Assembly: GCF_025151215.1 (NCBI RefSeq)
Contig: NZ_CP102286.1
Span: forward strand, 3,720,001-3,784,000
Length of the DNA: 64,000 bases
Direction of reading: 5' to 3'
Source of the DNA: Parabacteroides merdae ATCC 43184
GTDB taxonomy: Bacteria; Bacteroidota; Bacteroidia; Bacteroidales; Tannerellaceae
Shown here: positions 26,772 to 36,173 of the stretch, piece by piece
Position numbering within the stretch: position 1 is the first letter of the stretch
How the letters are laid out: every line of letters begins with the position of its first letter
The notes under the pieces: model-generated
What the model saw: the letters and a program-made list of their open reading frames with translations, nothing else
Database searches by the model: none
What the model was told of the DNA's origin: nothing
Made by a program: the position numbers and the translations under genes

Positions 26772-27968
26772 ATGATAAATGTACTAATTATATTTGGAAC
26801 TCGCCCAGAAGCAATAAAGATGGCTCCAGTGGTGAAAACACTACAGAAAAATAATAATATTTTTGATGTGAAAGTCTGTGTGACAGCTCAGCATCGTGAT
26901 CTATTAGACCAGGTTTTAGAGATATTTCAAATAAAGCCTGATTATGATTTGAATATTATGAAATCGGGACAAGATTTATATGATATAACAAGTCGGGTAT
27001 TATTGGAGTTGAGGTCGGTTTTAATAGAGGCTAAACCAGATGTCGTATTGGTTCATGGTGATACTACTACTTCTATGGCCGCATCGCTTGCAGCATTTTA
27101 TGCTCAAATACCGGTTTGCCATGTGGAGGCTGGTTTGCGCACTCATAATATTTATAGTCCTTGGCCAGAAGAAATTAATCGACAGATAACGGGGCGTATT
27201 GCTTCATTTCATCTTGCTCCCACGGAGTTGAGTAGAAAGAATCTTCTGAAAGAAAATATTGATCCGACAAAAATTGAAGTAGTCGGCAATACAGTTATTG
27301 ATGCTTTGCACATGGCACTTTCATTATTAAAAGAAAATAAGTCTTTGCAAATCAATAATGAAAATCTTCTTTTGCAGAGTCGAATACCTGTTGAGCTATT
27401 ATCAAAATGGAAAGAACATGAAAGAGTATTAGTTTTGATAACAGGGCATAGAAGAGAAAACTTTGGGAAACCTTTTATTCAAATTTGTGAAAGTATAAAA
27501 ACTTTGTCATTAAAGTACTCTAATGTGGATTTTGTTTATCCTATGCATCCGAATCCTCATGTTAAGGAAGCTGTGGAGTCTGTTTTTGGAGAGATAGAAT
27601 CGATTTCAATGAAATACACGAATTTGTTCTTTTGTAATCCATTGGAGTATTTGCCTTTTGTTTCATTAATGGAGCTATCTTATTTGATATTAACGGATAG
27701 CGGAGGGATCCAAGAAGAGGCACCAGGATTAGGAAAACCTGTTTTGGTTATGCGTGATACGACAGAACGTCCAGAAGGAGTAGAGGCCGGTACTGTAAAA
27801 TTAGTAGGGACAAGTAAAATGAAAATTGTAGATGAAGTTTCTTCTTTATTGGAAAATCATCAATTATATATGGCAATGAGCCAAGCCCAAAATCCTTATG
27901 GAGATGGATATACATCTGTTCGTATCTCAGAAATAATTAAAAGATTGTTCTCAAGTAAATTATCATGA
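26772..27968 (+). CDS. wecB: UDP-N-acetylglucosamine 2-epimerase (non-hydrolysing)
   Basis: Converts UDP-GlcNAc to UDP-ManNAc. 398 residues with GTRPEAIKMAPVVKTL at the start, VHGDTTTSMAASLAAF, HVEAGLRTHNIYSPWPEEIN, GHRRENFGKP and TDSGGIQEEAPGLGKPVLV, all hallmarks of the family. It works with the nucleotide-sugar dehydrogenase at 31012 if that enzyme uses UDP-ManNAc. The stop overlaps the next gene's start by four bases. Confidence 0.95.
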   Translation: MINVLIIFGTRPEAIKMAPVVKTLQKNNNIFDVKVCVTAQHRDLLDQVLEIFQIKPDYDLNIMKSGQDLYDITSRVLLELRSVLIEAKPDVVLVHGDTTTSMAASLAAFYAQIPVCHVEAGLRTHNIYSPWPEEINRQITGRIASFHLAPTELSRKNLLKENIDPTKIEVVGNTVIDALHMALSLLKENKSLQINNENLLLQSRIPVELLSKWKEHERVLVLITGHRRENFGKPFIQICESIKTLSLKYSNVDFVYPMHPNPHVKEAVESVFGEIESISMKYTNLFFCNPLEYLPFVSLMELSYLILTDSGGIQEEAPGLGKPVLVMRDTTERPEGVEAGTVKLVGTSKMKIVDEVSSLLENHQLYMAMSQAQNPYGDGYTSVRISEIIKRLFSSKLS

Positions 27969-29175
27969 ATGTAGGAATTGTAACGACTTGGTTTGAGCGA
28001 GGGGCGGCTTATGTTTCCAGACAATACTTGGAGGCTCTTCGATCTGATTCAAACAATAGTGTGTATATATATGCGAGAGGTGGAGAATCATATGCTCGTA
28101 ATCAGTCAGAATGGGATCGTGATTTTGTTACTTGGGGAAAAGTAAATAAGAAATATTATTGTGGAGCAACTGGAATAGAAAAAAAAGATTTTATAGATTG
28201 GCTTAAAAATCGACAAATAGATGTTGTTCTATTTAATGAACAAAATTGGTGGATTCCAGTAATTTGGTGTAAAGAATTAGGTATTAAAGTTGGTACATAT
28301 GTGGATTACTATACTGAAGAAACAGTACCTTTTTTTGCTATATATGATTACATTTTATGTAACACAAAACGTCATTATCGGTTGTTTAAAGATTTACCTC
28401 AGAGTTTTTATATCCCTTGGGGTACAGATATTAATCTTTTCTCTAATAATATTGAAGAATCATGTGAACAATCACAGATTACATTCTTTCATTCGGCAGG
28501 AATGAATCCGATAAGAAAGGGTACGGATACTGTTATTGCTGCTTTTTTGTCATTACCTGCTTTTTATAAGGATAAGGCAAAATTACTTATTCATCTCAAG
28601 TCGCATTAGATAATTATGTAGCAAGGTATGATCAATCAATATTATTGAGTTCAAATATCGAAGTGAGGACGGAGACTGTTGCTGCGCCAGGACTGTATCA
28701 TTTGGGAGATATTTATGTTTATCCTTCTATATTGGATGGTTTAGGCTTAACTGTTGCAGAGGCTTTGTCTTGTGGATTACCCTGTATTGTACCAGATAAT
28801 GCTCCAATGAATGAATTTATACAAAGTGGAATAAATGGACGTATCGCGGACGTAGAATATTTGTACGCTCGTAGTGATGGATATTTTTGGCCTCAATGTA
28901 AAGTTTCAGTTAAATCGATTCAAGAACAGATGATTTATTATTTGAATAATATTGATAGAATAAAGGTATTTAAGAAAGAGGCTCGTATTTATGCGGAACA
29001 AAATTTGAATTGGAAAGATCGATATATGCAAGTTTGCGAGATATTGAAGAATGCAACTATAGCACCATATAAGGAAGATTTAGTTGATCAAATAAAATGT
29101 TTTGAACATAGAAAAACAGGTAAGTTTAATGTACTACCTTATGCTTTCTATTATTGGAAAAAACTGAAAGGATAA
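27965..29175 (+). pseudogene. GT4-like glycosyltransferase interrupted by a frameshift
   Basis: Two adjacent frames together encode one glycosyltransferase of about 400 residues. The first (27965-28609) has MNVGIVTTWFERGAAYVSRQY and the acceptor half. The second reads SSQVALDNYVARYDQS, then GDIYVYPSILDGLGLTVAEA, the GT4 donor-binding signature, ending at 29175. The junction at about 28575-28590 is consistent with a one-base deletion. Without correction the product lacks the nucleotide-sugar site. Recent loss, phase variation or a sequencing error are all possible; the downstream half is well preserved. Confidence 0.8.
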
Positions 29176-29176
29176 A

Positions 29177-30184
29177 ATGAGATTATTATATATTGCAGTA
29201 CATGAGCAAAATAAAGATTGGGGGGCTGAACATTTTTTAGCAAAGGCGTTCCTCTCTTTAGGTGTGGATTTAGTAACTATCGATTATAGAAAACATAGGA
29301 AAGATATAATTCAACGAATAAAACAAGTAGGAGATTTTGACTATTTTTTCTTACAAAGAGGAGATGATTTTCCTATAGGAATATTAAAATCAATCAATAG
29401 ACCCAAGTTCTTTTGGGCATCTGAATTAGTTTCAAGGAATAGAGATCAAGACCGATTGTTAAATTCGGGCTTATTTGAACATGTTTTTGTTCACACATTA
29501 GCCTGTAAACGTTCAATTATAGAGAAAGGTTGGTTGACAGAAGATAAAGTAACTGTTCTATTAAATGGCTTTGATCCAATGTCACATTATCCAATAGAGG
29601 GAATAAAAAAAGATATTGATGTCTTATTTATTGGAAATATGCTTGGTCGACGAAGAAAGTGGCTGGATGAAATAAAAAGATCGTGTAATCTATATGAGGC
29701 AGTTGGAATTTATGGTGCTGATATGGTTCAATTGGTAAATCGGGCCAAAATAGTATTGAATATTCATTCAGAGGAATATTTGGATACAGAAACAAGATTA
29801 TTTGAAGTAATGGCATGTAGATCTTTTTTGTTATCCGAGAGACTGTCTGAAGATTCTCCATTTGTAAATGGTTTACACCTGGTTGAGGTTATGGATGTAA
29901 AGGAAATGATTTCTTCTATTCAGATATATCTGGAATCTTCTGAACTTCGTCAGAAGATTTCAAATGGAGGGTATGAATGTGTTATGGAAAATCATACTTA
30001 TTTGAAAAGGGCTGAGTTGTTGTTATCACTGTTTACTTCTTATTACAAAACTGGACAGAATCTGTCTGTTGATCCTATCCAGTTAAAGAAAGCGGTGTTA
30101 GAAAGTTTTTATTTGTATGAGAAAAATCGTTTGCTTGATTCTTATAGGCAATTAAGGTATTCGATAAGAAAAAGATTTAAATGA
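29177..30184 (+). CDS. Glycosyltransferase, CgeB/GT1-like C-terminal domain
   Basis: Cytoplasmic or membrane-associated glycosyltransferase of 335 residues. The N-terminal half contains WGAEHFLAKAFLSLGVDLV; the C-terminal half has DVLFIGNMLGRRRKWLDEI and NIHSEEYLDTETRLFEVMAC, which corresponds to the CgeB-type Glyco_trans_1_2 donor-binding region with its conserved Glu (TRLFEVMA). Donor and acceptor are unknown. It follows the previous gene by one base and overlaps the fucosyltransferase gene by four bases. Confidence 0.82.
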   Translation: MRLLYIAVHEQNKDWGAEHFLAKAFLSLGVDLVTIDYRKHRKDIIQRIKQVGDFDYFFLQRGDDFPIGILKSINRPKFFWASELVSRNRDQDRLLNSGLFEHVFVHTLACKRSIIEKGWLTEDKVTVLLNGFDPMSHYPIEGIKKDIDVLFIGNMLGRRRKWLDEIKRSCNLYEAVGIYGADMVQLVNRAKIVLNIHSEEYLDTETRLFEVMACRSFLLSERLSEDSPFVNGLHLVEVMDVKEMISSIQIYLESSELRQKISNGGYECVMENHTYLKRAELLLSLFTSYYKTGQNLSVDPIQLKKAVLESFYLYEKNRLLDSYRQLRYSIRKRFK

Positions 30185-31011
30185 AAAAGAAGGATATTAT
30201 TTTAAGAGTTTGGGGTGGAGTTGGCAATCAGTTATTTATTTACGCTTTTGCAAAAGTCTTATCTTTGATTACTGATTGCAAAGTTACATTAGATATAAGA
30301 ACGGGATTTGCTAATGATGGATATAAAAGAGTTTATAGATTAGGAGACTTTTCAATTTCATTATTGCCAGCTTTACGCTTTTATACATTATTATCCTTTG
30401 CACAAAGGAAGATGCCTTATATAAGGCATCTTTTAGCATATAAATTTGATTTTTTTGAAGAAGATCAAAAATACCCTTTAGAAACTTTGGATAGTTTTTT
30501 TAAGATTTACTCGGATAAGAATTTGTATCTTCAAGGATATTGGCAATATTTTGATTTTAGTTCCTATCGAGATGTTTTGTTAAAAGATTTAAGATTTGAA
30601 GTTGAAATTAATAACACTTATTTGTATTATTCTGATTTGATAGAAAAATCGAACGCAGTAGCTATTCATTTTAGAAGGATACAATACGAACCTGTTATAA
30701 GTATAGATTATTATAAGAAGGCAATAAAATATATATCTGAAAATGTAGAAAATCCTACCTTTTTTATTTTTTCAGATGATATAAATTGGTGTAGAGAAAA
30801 TCTATCGATTAATGGGATTTGTTTTTTTGTTGAGAATTTTAAAGATGAACTTTATGAACTAAAATTAATGAGCCAATGTAATCATTTTATTATTGCTAAT
30901 AGTACTTTTAGTTGGTGGGGAGCGTGGCTTTCAGTGAATGCAGATAAAAAGGTTATTATGCCAGATGGTTATACAGATGTAAGTATGAATGGTTCTATTG
31001 TACATATATAA
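30181..31011 (+). CDS. Alpha-1,2-fucosyltransferase-like protein (GT11)
   Basis: Transfers L-fucose or a related residue from GDP-sugar to an acceptor. 276 residues. GT11 hallmarks: VWGGVGNQLFIYAFAKVL at the N-terminus, and ANSTFSWWGAWLSVNADKKV near the C-terminus. The central HxRRGD motif that contacts GDP is altered to HFRRIQYE, which lacks the usual Gly-Asp, so donor handling may be atypical. Coupled by a 4-base overlap to the upstream gene and followed directly by the dehydrogenase gene. Confidence 0.87.
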   Translation: MKKKDIILRVWGGVGNQLFIYAFAKVLSLITDCKVTLDIRTGFANDGYKRVYRLGDFSISLLPALRFYTLLSFAQRKMPYIRHLLAYKFDFFEEDQKYPLETLDSFFKIYSDKNLYLQGYWQYFDFSSYRDVLLKDLRFEVEINNTYLYYSDLIEKSNAVAIHFRRIQYEPVISIDYYKKAIKYISENVENPTFFIFSDDINWCRENLSINGICFFVENFKDELYELKLMSQCNHFIIANSTFSWWGAWLSVNADKKVIMPDGYTDVSMNGSIVHI

Positions 31012-32301
31012 ATGAAGAATATGAAAATAGCAGTAATCGGCCTCGGCTATGTTGGTATGCCATTGGCTGTTGAATTTAGTAAAAAGTATCCGGTTGTCGG
31101 ATTTGATATAAATGAGGCTCGTGTAAAGGAGCTTCAAGGTGGAAGTGATAGAACAAGAGAGATTGATAGTTCATCTTTGAAAGAAGTGCTATCGCTTTCT
31201 GATACAAATCATGCGATAGGCTTGAAATTAAGCCATGATATAGAAGCATTGCATGATTGTAACTTCTTTATTGTGACGGTTCCAACCCCTATAACCAAAT
31301 TTAAAACTCCGGATTTGAAGCCTTTGTTAGGGGCTTCGTCCACGGTTGGCAAAGTTTTGAAGAAAGGTGATATTGTTGTGTACGAATCGACCGTGTATCC
31401 AGGTTGTACAGAAGAAGATTGCGTGCCTGTATTGGAAAAGGAATCAGGTTTGAAATTCAATCAGGATTTCTTTTGTGGTTATTCCCCTGAACGTATTAAT
31501 CCAGGTGATAAAAAGAATACTTTGACAACGATAAAGAAGGTGGTATCTGGATCAACACCTGAGATTGCAGATAGGATAAACGAACTTTATAGCTCCATAA
31601 TTAAAGCCGGTACATTTAAGGCTTCTTGCATAAAAGTCGCAGAAGCTTGTAAAGCTATTGAGAATGCGCAGCGAGATGTCAATATTTCTTTTATGAATGA
31701 GTTGGCTCTTATTTTTGATAAGATGGGTATTGATACGCAAGAGGTATTGGATGCTGCCGCGACAAAGTGGAACTTTTTGAAGTTTGCTCCTGGCTTAGTA
31801 GGTGGACATTGTATCGGTGTGGATCCGTATTATTTGTTACACAAGTCACAATGCTTAGGATATAATCCGCAAGTAATACTATCAGGGCGTACTGTTAATA
31901 ATGAAATGGGACGTTTTGTGGCTTCTAAAACTGTTAAACTGATGATCCGTCATGGCATAAAGATTGTCGGAAGTAAGGTTTTGGTCCTTGGTTTTACTTT
32001 TAAAGAGAACTGTCCGGATACTCGAAATACAAAAGTTGTCGATATTATTGATGAGCTAAAAGATTTCGGGGTTGACGTAGATGTTTATGATCCTTATGCT
32101 TTAAGAGATGAAGTAAAGGAAGAGTATGGCGTCGAACTGTTGGAGCAGATGTCGGATATCAAGAAATACGACGGTATTATTTTAGCTGTTGCTCATGATG
32201 AGTTTAAACAGTTGGATTTTGGCTTCGTTCGTAACCAGCCGACCGTTTTATTTGATGTAAAAGGCGTCTTGGATAAATCATTAGTGCACGGGAGACTTTA
32301 A
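31012..32301 (+). CDS. Nucleotide-sugar 6-dehydrogenase (UDP-HexNAc type, TviB/WbpO/WecC-like)
   Basis: Oxidises the C6 of a UDP-N-acetylhexosamine to a uronic acid. 429 residues; the Rossmann start is MKIAVIGLGYVGMPLAVEFS, the signature YSPERINPGD and the catalytic-Cys segment LVGGHCIGVDPYYL (about residue 265) place it in the UDP-GlcNAc/GalNAc/ManNAc dehydrogenase group, distinct from ugd. With wecB in the same operon it may make UDP-ManNAcA, but UDP-GalNAcA is equally compatible with the sequence. An ATG at 31021 is an alternative start. Confidence 0.92.
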   Translation: MKNMKIAVIGLGYVGMPLAVEFSKKYPVVGFDINEARVKELQGGSDRTREIDSSSLKEVLSLSDTNHAIGLKLSHDIEALHDCNFFIVTVPTPITKFKTPDLKPLLGASSTVGKVLKKGDIVVYESTVYPGCTEEDCVPVLEKESGLKFNQDFFCGYSPERINPGDKKNTLTTIKKVVSGSTPEIADRINELYSSIIKAGTFKASCIKVAEACKAIENAQRDVNISFMNELALIFDKMGIDTQEVLDAAATKWNFLKFAPGLVGGHCIGVDPYYLLHKSQCLGYNPQVILSGRTVNNEMGRFVASKTVKLMIRHGIKIVGSKVLVLGFTFKENCPDTRNTKVVDIIDELKDFGVDVDVYDPYALRDEVKEEYGVELLEQMSDIKKYDGIILAVAHDEFKQLDFGFVRNQPTVLFDVKGVLDKSLVHGRL

Positions 32302-32302
32302 A

Positions 32303-33208
32303 ATGAAATTAGCACCAATTGTTATATTTACTTATAACAGGCCGTGGCATACTCAGCAAACGGTTGAAGCATTGTTGAAGAATGAATATGCTTCAGAAAG
32401 TGATTTGATAATTTTCTCTGATGCTCCTAAAAATGAAGCGGCTAAAAAAGGGGTGGAAGAAACTCGTTCCTATATTCGAAATATTACAGGATTTAAATCG
32501 TTGCGTATTATTGAGCGAGATCGGAATTTTGGCTTGGCTAATAATATTATTGATGGTGTCACTTCCATTGTCAATGAGTTTGGAAGGATAATTGTTTTAG
32601 AAGATGACTTGCTTACTTCCCCCTATTTTTTGAAGTTTATGAATGAAGCGTTGTCTTTGTATGAAGATGAAGAACGGGTGATAAGTGTTCATGGATATAT
32701 TTATCCGATAAAAAAAAGCTTACCTGATACTTTTTTCATAAAAGGAGCGGACTGTTTAGGGTGGGGTACTTGGAAGCGAGGTTGGGATTTGTTTAATTCA
32801 AACGGAAGTGAATTGCTTCATTGTTTGAAAGAACGGTCTCTCACTAGAACGTTTGATTTTGAAGGAAGTTATCCATATACTCGAATGCTGGAGAGACAAG
32901 TTAATGGAGAAATAGGCTCTTGGGCAATACGTTGGTATGCATCGGCTTTTTTAGAAGATAAGCTAACGTTGTATCCGGGTAAATCATTGATTTATCACAA
33001 TGGAAGTGATGGAAGTGGCACTAATTGTGGAACAAGTGAGGAGTTTGATGTGGAGCTATCGCAAGAACCGATATTAGTTTGTCCGATTGAAATTAAAGAA
33101 TCCGAATATGCTCGAAAACAATTTATTTTTTATTTTAAATATGTGATCTTATGGGCAAGAATTAAAGATCGGTTAAGACATATTTTTAGATTAAAAACGC
33201 ATGCTTAA
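32303..33208 (+). CDS. GT2/GNT-I-like glycosyltransferase
   Basis: 301 residues beginning APIVIFTYNRPWHTQQTVEALL, then LIIFSDAPKNE, and the metal-binding GRIIVLEDDLLTSPYFLKFM. The segment FFIKGADCLGWGTWKRGWD is characteristic of the GNT-I-like sugar transferases found in Bacteroides capsule loci. The C-terminus is basic and may contact the membrane. The last eight bases overlap the next gene. Confidence 0.87.
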   Translation: MKLAPIVIFTYNRPWHTQQTVEALLKNEYASESDLIIFSDAPKNEAAKKGVEETRSYIRNITGFKSLRIIERDRNFGLANNIIDGVTSIVNEFGRIIVLEDDLLTSPYFLKFMNEALSLYEDEERVISVHGYIYPIKKSLPDTFFIKGADCLGWGTWKRGWDLFNSNGSELLHCLKERSLTRTFDFEGSYPYTRMLERQVNGEIGSWAIRWYASAFLEDKLTLYPGKSLIYHNGSDGSGTNCGTSEEFDVELSQEPILVCPIEIKESEYARKQFIFYFKYVILWARIKDRLRHIFRLKTHA

Positions 33209-34172
33209 TTTCTGTACTCTTTTTGATTCTGGCTATCTCTCCAGAGGATTGGCGATGTATGAGTCGTTGAATCGACATTGTAAAGATTTCCATCTTTATG
33301 TGTTCGCTTTTAATGATGAATGCTTTTCGGTTTTAAAATCTCTTTATTTGGCAAATATGACGGTTATTTCCTTGCCAGAGTTTGAAGATGAAGAATTATT
33401 GAAAGTAAAGCCAACCAGAAGTAGGGGAGAATACTGTTGGACTTGTTCTTCTTCAACGATTTTGTATGTGTTGGATAATTATGATGTCGATCATTGTACC
33501 TATATTGATGCGGATTTGTATTTTTTTGCTTCTCCTCAAATACTGTTGGATGAAATGGATGAAAGCGAGTCTGTGTTAATTACTCCACACCGTTATACGC
33601 CTCAATATGATCAAAGTGAAAAAACAGGAATATATTGTGTTCAATTTGTTTATTTTAGGAATAATCAACAAGGGCGTAAAGTTCTAACGTGGTGGCGTAA
33701 GGCTTGTTTGGAATGGTGTTATAATCGTTTTGAAGATGGACGTTTTGGTGATCAAAAATATTTGGATGATTGGCCTGAACGTTTTGAAGGCGTGCACGTT
33801 CTCCAACATTTAGGTGGTGGTGTCGCTCCTTGGAATATGCAGCAATATCGTTTTGAGCAACAAGGAAAAGAGATAATAGGTATAGAATTGGAGACGGAAA
33901 AACAGTTCCCTCTTGTTTTTTATCATTTTCATTCATTAGTATTTGTAACTCCGTTTTATTTTTCTCCTCGTCCTTATTATAAGAGGAATGATTCTACTAT
34001 TATATTGCTATTTAATCCATACGTGAAAGAGATAGTGAAGTTGAGAAAACAATATGCGTTAGGTAAAATGGAACATTATTTATCCGGATGGAAATTTTTT
34101 AAGTATCTTGCGGAAGTTTTTGTTAGAAGAGGATTTAAAGAAATACATTATATAAAATTATTACATCAATAA
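33201..34172 (+). CDS. GT8-like nucleotide-diphospho-sugar transferase
   Basis: 323 residues with a GT-A fold pattern. It starts LNFCTLFDSGYLSRGLAMYE and has a DxD motif in CTYIDADLYFFASPQ, followed by FGDQKYLDDWPERFEGVHVL, the acceptor/metal region seen in GT8-like enzymes. Bacteroidales capsule clusters often contain this family with unknown donor. Co-directional and overlapping with the upstream glycosyltransferase gene. Confidence 0.8.
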   Translation: MLNFCTLFDSGYLSRGLAMYESLNRHCKDFHLYVFAFNDECFSVLKSLYLANMTVISLPEFEDEELLKVKPTRSRGEYCWTCSSSTILYVLDNYDVDHCTYIDADLYFFASPQILLDEMDESESVLITPHRYTPQYDQSEKTGIYCVQFVYFRNNQQGRKVLTWWRKACLEWCYNRFEDGRFGDQKYLDDWPERFEGVHVLQHLGGGVAPWNMQQYRFEQQGKEIIGIELETEKQFPLVFYHFHSLVFVTPFYFSPRPYYKRNDSTIILLFNPYVKEIVKLRKQYALGKMEHYLSGWKFFKYLAEVFVRRGFKEIHYIKLLHQ

Positions 34173-34175
34173 TAA

Positions 34176-34541
34176 ATGGCTCATATAATTGATTTAAAGA
34201 CTTTTACGGATGATAGGGGAAATCTGACTGTGATAGAAAAAGTAATACCTTTTGATATCAAACGTATTTTCTATATTTATGGAGTTGATGATTCTACTAG
34301 GGGAGGGCATCGGCATCATAAGACTATGCAAGCAGCAATTTGTTTGCAGGGACATTGTACGATATCAAATAATACCGGAGTAGAAAAGCAAGAGTTTGTA
34401 TTGGATTCACCTCATAAATGTTTGATATTGGATCCGAATGATTGGCACACGATGCATCATTTTAGTAAAGATGCCATATTGATGGTACTTGCTTCGGAAT
34501 TTTTTGATCCTAACGATTATATTTTCGAACCTTATGATTGA
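34176..34541 (+). CDS. fdtA: FdtA/QdtA-type dTDP-4-keto-6-deoxyhexose 3,4-ketoisomerase
   Basis: Cupin-fold isomerase of 121 residues. The line [17 protein letters not shown] holds the histidines of the active site, and the C-terminal [20 protein letters not shown] is typical of the WxcM-like C-terminal/FdtA family. It moves the keto group from C4 to C3 of dTDP-4-keto-6-deoxyglucose, preparing the sugar for the aminotransferase encoded next (8-base overlap). FdtA and QdtA differ in product stereochemistry and are not separable here. Confidence 0.88.
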   Translation: MAHIIDLKTFTDDRGNLTVIEKVIPFDIKRIFYIYGVDDSTRGGHRHHKTMQAAICLQGHCTISNNTGVEKQEFVLDSPHKCLILDPNDWHTMHHFSKDAILMVLASEFFDPNDYIFEPYD

Positions 34542-35613
34542 ATATGAAAATTTAGGAAGGACGAATAAGTCTTTAGAAAAGGAATATAAGGAGTGTTTTT
34601 CTTCTTTTTTGGAAAGTGGCTGGTATGTCTTGGGCAAAGAGGTGAGAACTTTTGAAGAAAGTTTTGCCGGTTATTGTGGAGTCAAGCATTGTATTGGAGT
34701 TGCTTCAGGGTTGGATGCCTTAATGCTGGCTTTGCGTATTTATGATTTTCCGCAGGGAAGTGAAGTCTTGGTTCCTTCAAATACATATATTGCAACCATT
34801 TTGTCCATATTGCAGTGTGGCTTGAAACCTGTATTAGTAGAACCAGATATTCGTACTTATAACATTGACCCTTTAAAGATCGAAGAACATATCTCTGAAA
34901 AAACAAAAGCGATAATGGTGGTTCATCTTTATGGGAAAGCCTGCGAAATGACTTCTATCATGCAGCTCGCTGGAAAGTATAATCTACAACTGATAGAAGA
35001 TTGTGCTCAAGCTCATGGAGCTAAATATAAGGGACAGAAAGTTGGTACTTTTGGAACAGGTGCATTTTCTTTTTATCCTACAAAAAATTTAGGAGCACTG
35101 GGAGATGCTGGGGCTATTACTACTAATGATTCAAAAGCTGATTCTGTGTTTAGAGCGTTAAGAAATTATGGTTCAAATATCAAATATCAGAATGATTATA
35201 TTGGCTATAATTCTCGTTTGGATGAAATTCAAGCAGCGTTATTGAATGTCAAACTAAAACATTTAGATGAAATAAATGCTCATAAAAGAAAACTAGCTCA
35301 AATTTATATAGAAGGTTTAAAGGAAGATTTTATTAAGCCAATAGTTACCTCCGACTGTTTTGATGTGTATCATATCTTTAATGTTCGACACCCTAAAAGA
35401 GACATGTTGAAAGAGTATTTGCTGAAAAATGAAGTTAAGACAGATATTCATTATCCTATACCTCCTCATAGGCAAAAAGCTATGCAAGGTATATTAAAAG
35501 GGGAGTATCCTATTTCAGAAGAAATACATCGTACGACATTAAGTTTACCTATCTCTTATGGGCATTCGGAAAGTGATGTATATAGAGTCGTAGAGATAAT
35601 GAATAAATTTTGA
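34534..35613 (+). CDS. fdtB: DegT/DnrJ/EryC1/StrS sugar aminotransferase (FdtB/QdtB-like)
   Basis: PLP-dependent aminotransferase (359 residues from ATG 34534) forming a 3-amino-3,6-dideoxyhexose from the FdtA product. The start [12 protein letters not shown] fits the family better than the longer frame at 34489. Hallmarks: [19 protein letters not shown], the cofactor-binding [16 protein letters not shown], and the Schiff-base Lys in [17 protein letters not shown]. The C-terminal substrate loop contains [15 protein letters not shown]. It overlaps fdtA by eight bases. The dTDP-glucose pathway genes rmlA/rmlB are not in the window. Confidence 0.92.
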   Translation: MIEYENLGRTNKSLEKEYKECFSSFLESGWYVLGKEVRTFEESFAGYCGVKHCIGVASGLDALMLALRIYDFPQGSEVLVPSNTYIATILSILQCGLKPVLVEPDIRTYNIDPLKIEEHISEKTKAIMVVHLYGKACEMTSIMQLAGKYNLQLIEDCAQAHGAKYKGQKVGTFGTGAFSFYPTKNLGALGDAGAITTNDSKADSVFRALRNYGSNIKYQNDYIGYNSRLDEIQAALLNVKLKHLDEINAHKRKLAQIYIEGLKEDFIKPIVTSDCFDVYHIFNVRHPKRDMLKEYLLKNEVKTDIHYPIPPHRQKAMQGILKGEYPISEEIHRTTLSLPISYGHSESDVYRVVEIMNKF

Positions 35614-35617
35614 AATA

Positions 35618-35722
35618 TGGTTCATAAACTACTTGTGTACTATAAATATCAGCGATTTTTTCCTGGGCTAATTAGTATATTAATTAATCTCTATTCCTTT
35701 TTTCATTTGTCTTGTTCATAAC
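35618..35722 (+). pseudogene. Short truncated ORF at the 3' end of the polysaccharide locus
   Basis: A 34-codon frame starts MVHKLLVYYKYQRFFPGLI five bases after fdtB. It resembles the very N-terminus of the capsule-locus methyltransferases or transferases that begin with a basic, aromatic-rich segment, but nothing follows before the terminator. I read it as the stump of a deleted gene; it could also be a small spurious frame. Confidence 0.4.
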
Positions 35723-35742
35723 ACATAAGAAATCAACGAAAA

Positions 35743-35787
35743 CAATCAAGAGCCGTGGCCTTCAGGACACGGCTCTTGATTGTTTTA
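35743..35787 (+). terminator. Strong terminator closing the polysaccharide locus
   Basis: CAATCAAGAGCCGTG (35743-35757) and CACGGCTCTTGATTG (35768-35782) form a perfect 15-bp stem with a 10-base loop, followed by TTTTAT. On the other strand it is followed by TTTTCG, so it may also stop leftward transcripts. Confidence 0.9.
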
Positions 35788-35789
35788 TC

Positions 35790-36143
35790 TCACCCCATCA
35801 GCCACCTGCAGACGCATCCCACTCCCCCGCAGGCGATCAGTGTGTAGCCTGAGATTCCCAGCCAGTCGGCTGAGGGTGGCTGGTGGTCGGGGGAAGAGGG
35901 GGAGGGGCGTCGGGATTCTTGGGAATGTGGGGAGGGGGTTGGTTGTTCTTCAGGAGGGAGAGAATCCCGCCGATGCAGGCCAGGGTCACTTCCGTTTCCC
36001 CCTTCCAGAGGGAGAGGAGGGACAGGAGGAAGAGGCTGGGGAGGAGGACAAGGACGGTCGCTGGGAGACGGTTTACGCTTGCGGGGAAAGATGACTTGGG
36101 CGAGCGTGAGGAAGAAGCTGAGTACTGTTTCAAGGACTTTCAT
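35790..36143 (-). CDS. Small proline-rich hypothetical protein
   Basis: 117 residues starting MKVLETVLSFFLTLAQVIFP, one hydrophobic helix followed by a basic patch and a long Pro/Ser/Gln-rich tail (about 30-95), ending in a second hydrophobic stretch. It begins 31 bases after the muramidase stop, where Bacteroidales commonly carry a tiny membrane protein. A second open frame on the same strand (35837-36133, 98 residues) also has a hydrophobic helix and Pro-rich tail, so the real frame is not certain. No function can be given. Confidence 0.5.
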   Translation of the reverse strand: MKVLETVLSFFLTLAQVIFPRKRKPSPSDRPCPPPQPLPPVPPLPLEGGNGSDPGLHRRDSLPPEEQPTPSPHSQESRRPSPSSPDHQPPSADWLGISGYTLIACGGVGCVCRWLMG

Positions 36144-36173
36144 AAATTAGAAGGATTTTTCAATTTTTAATTC

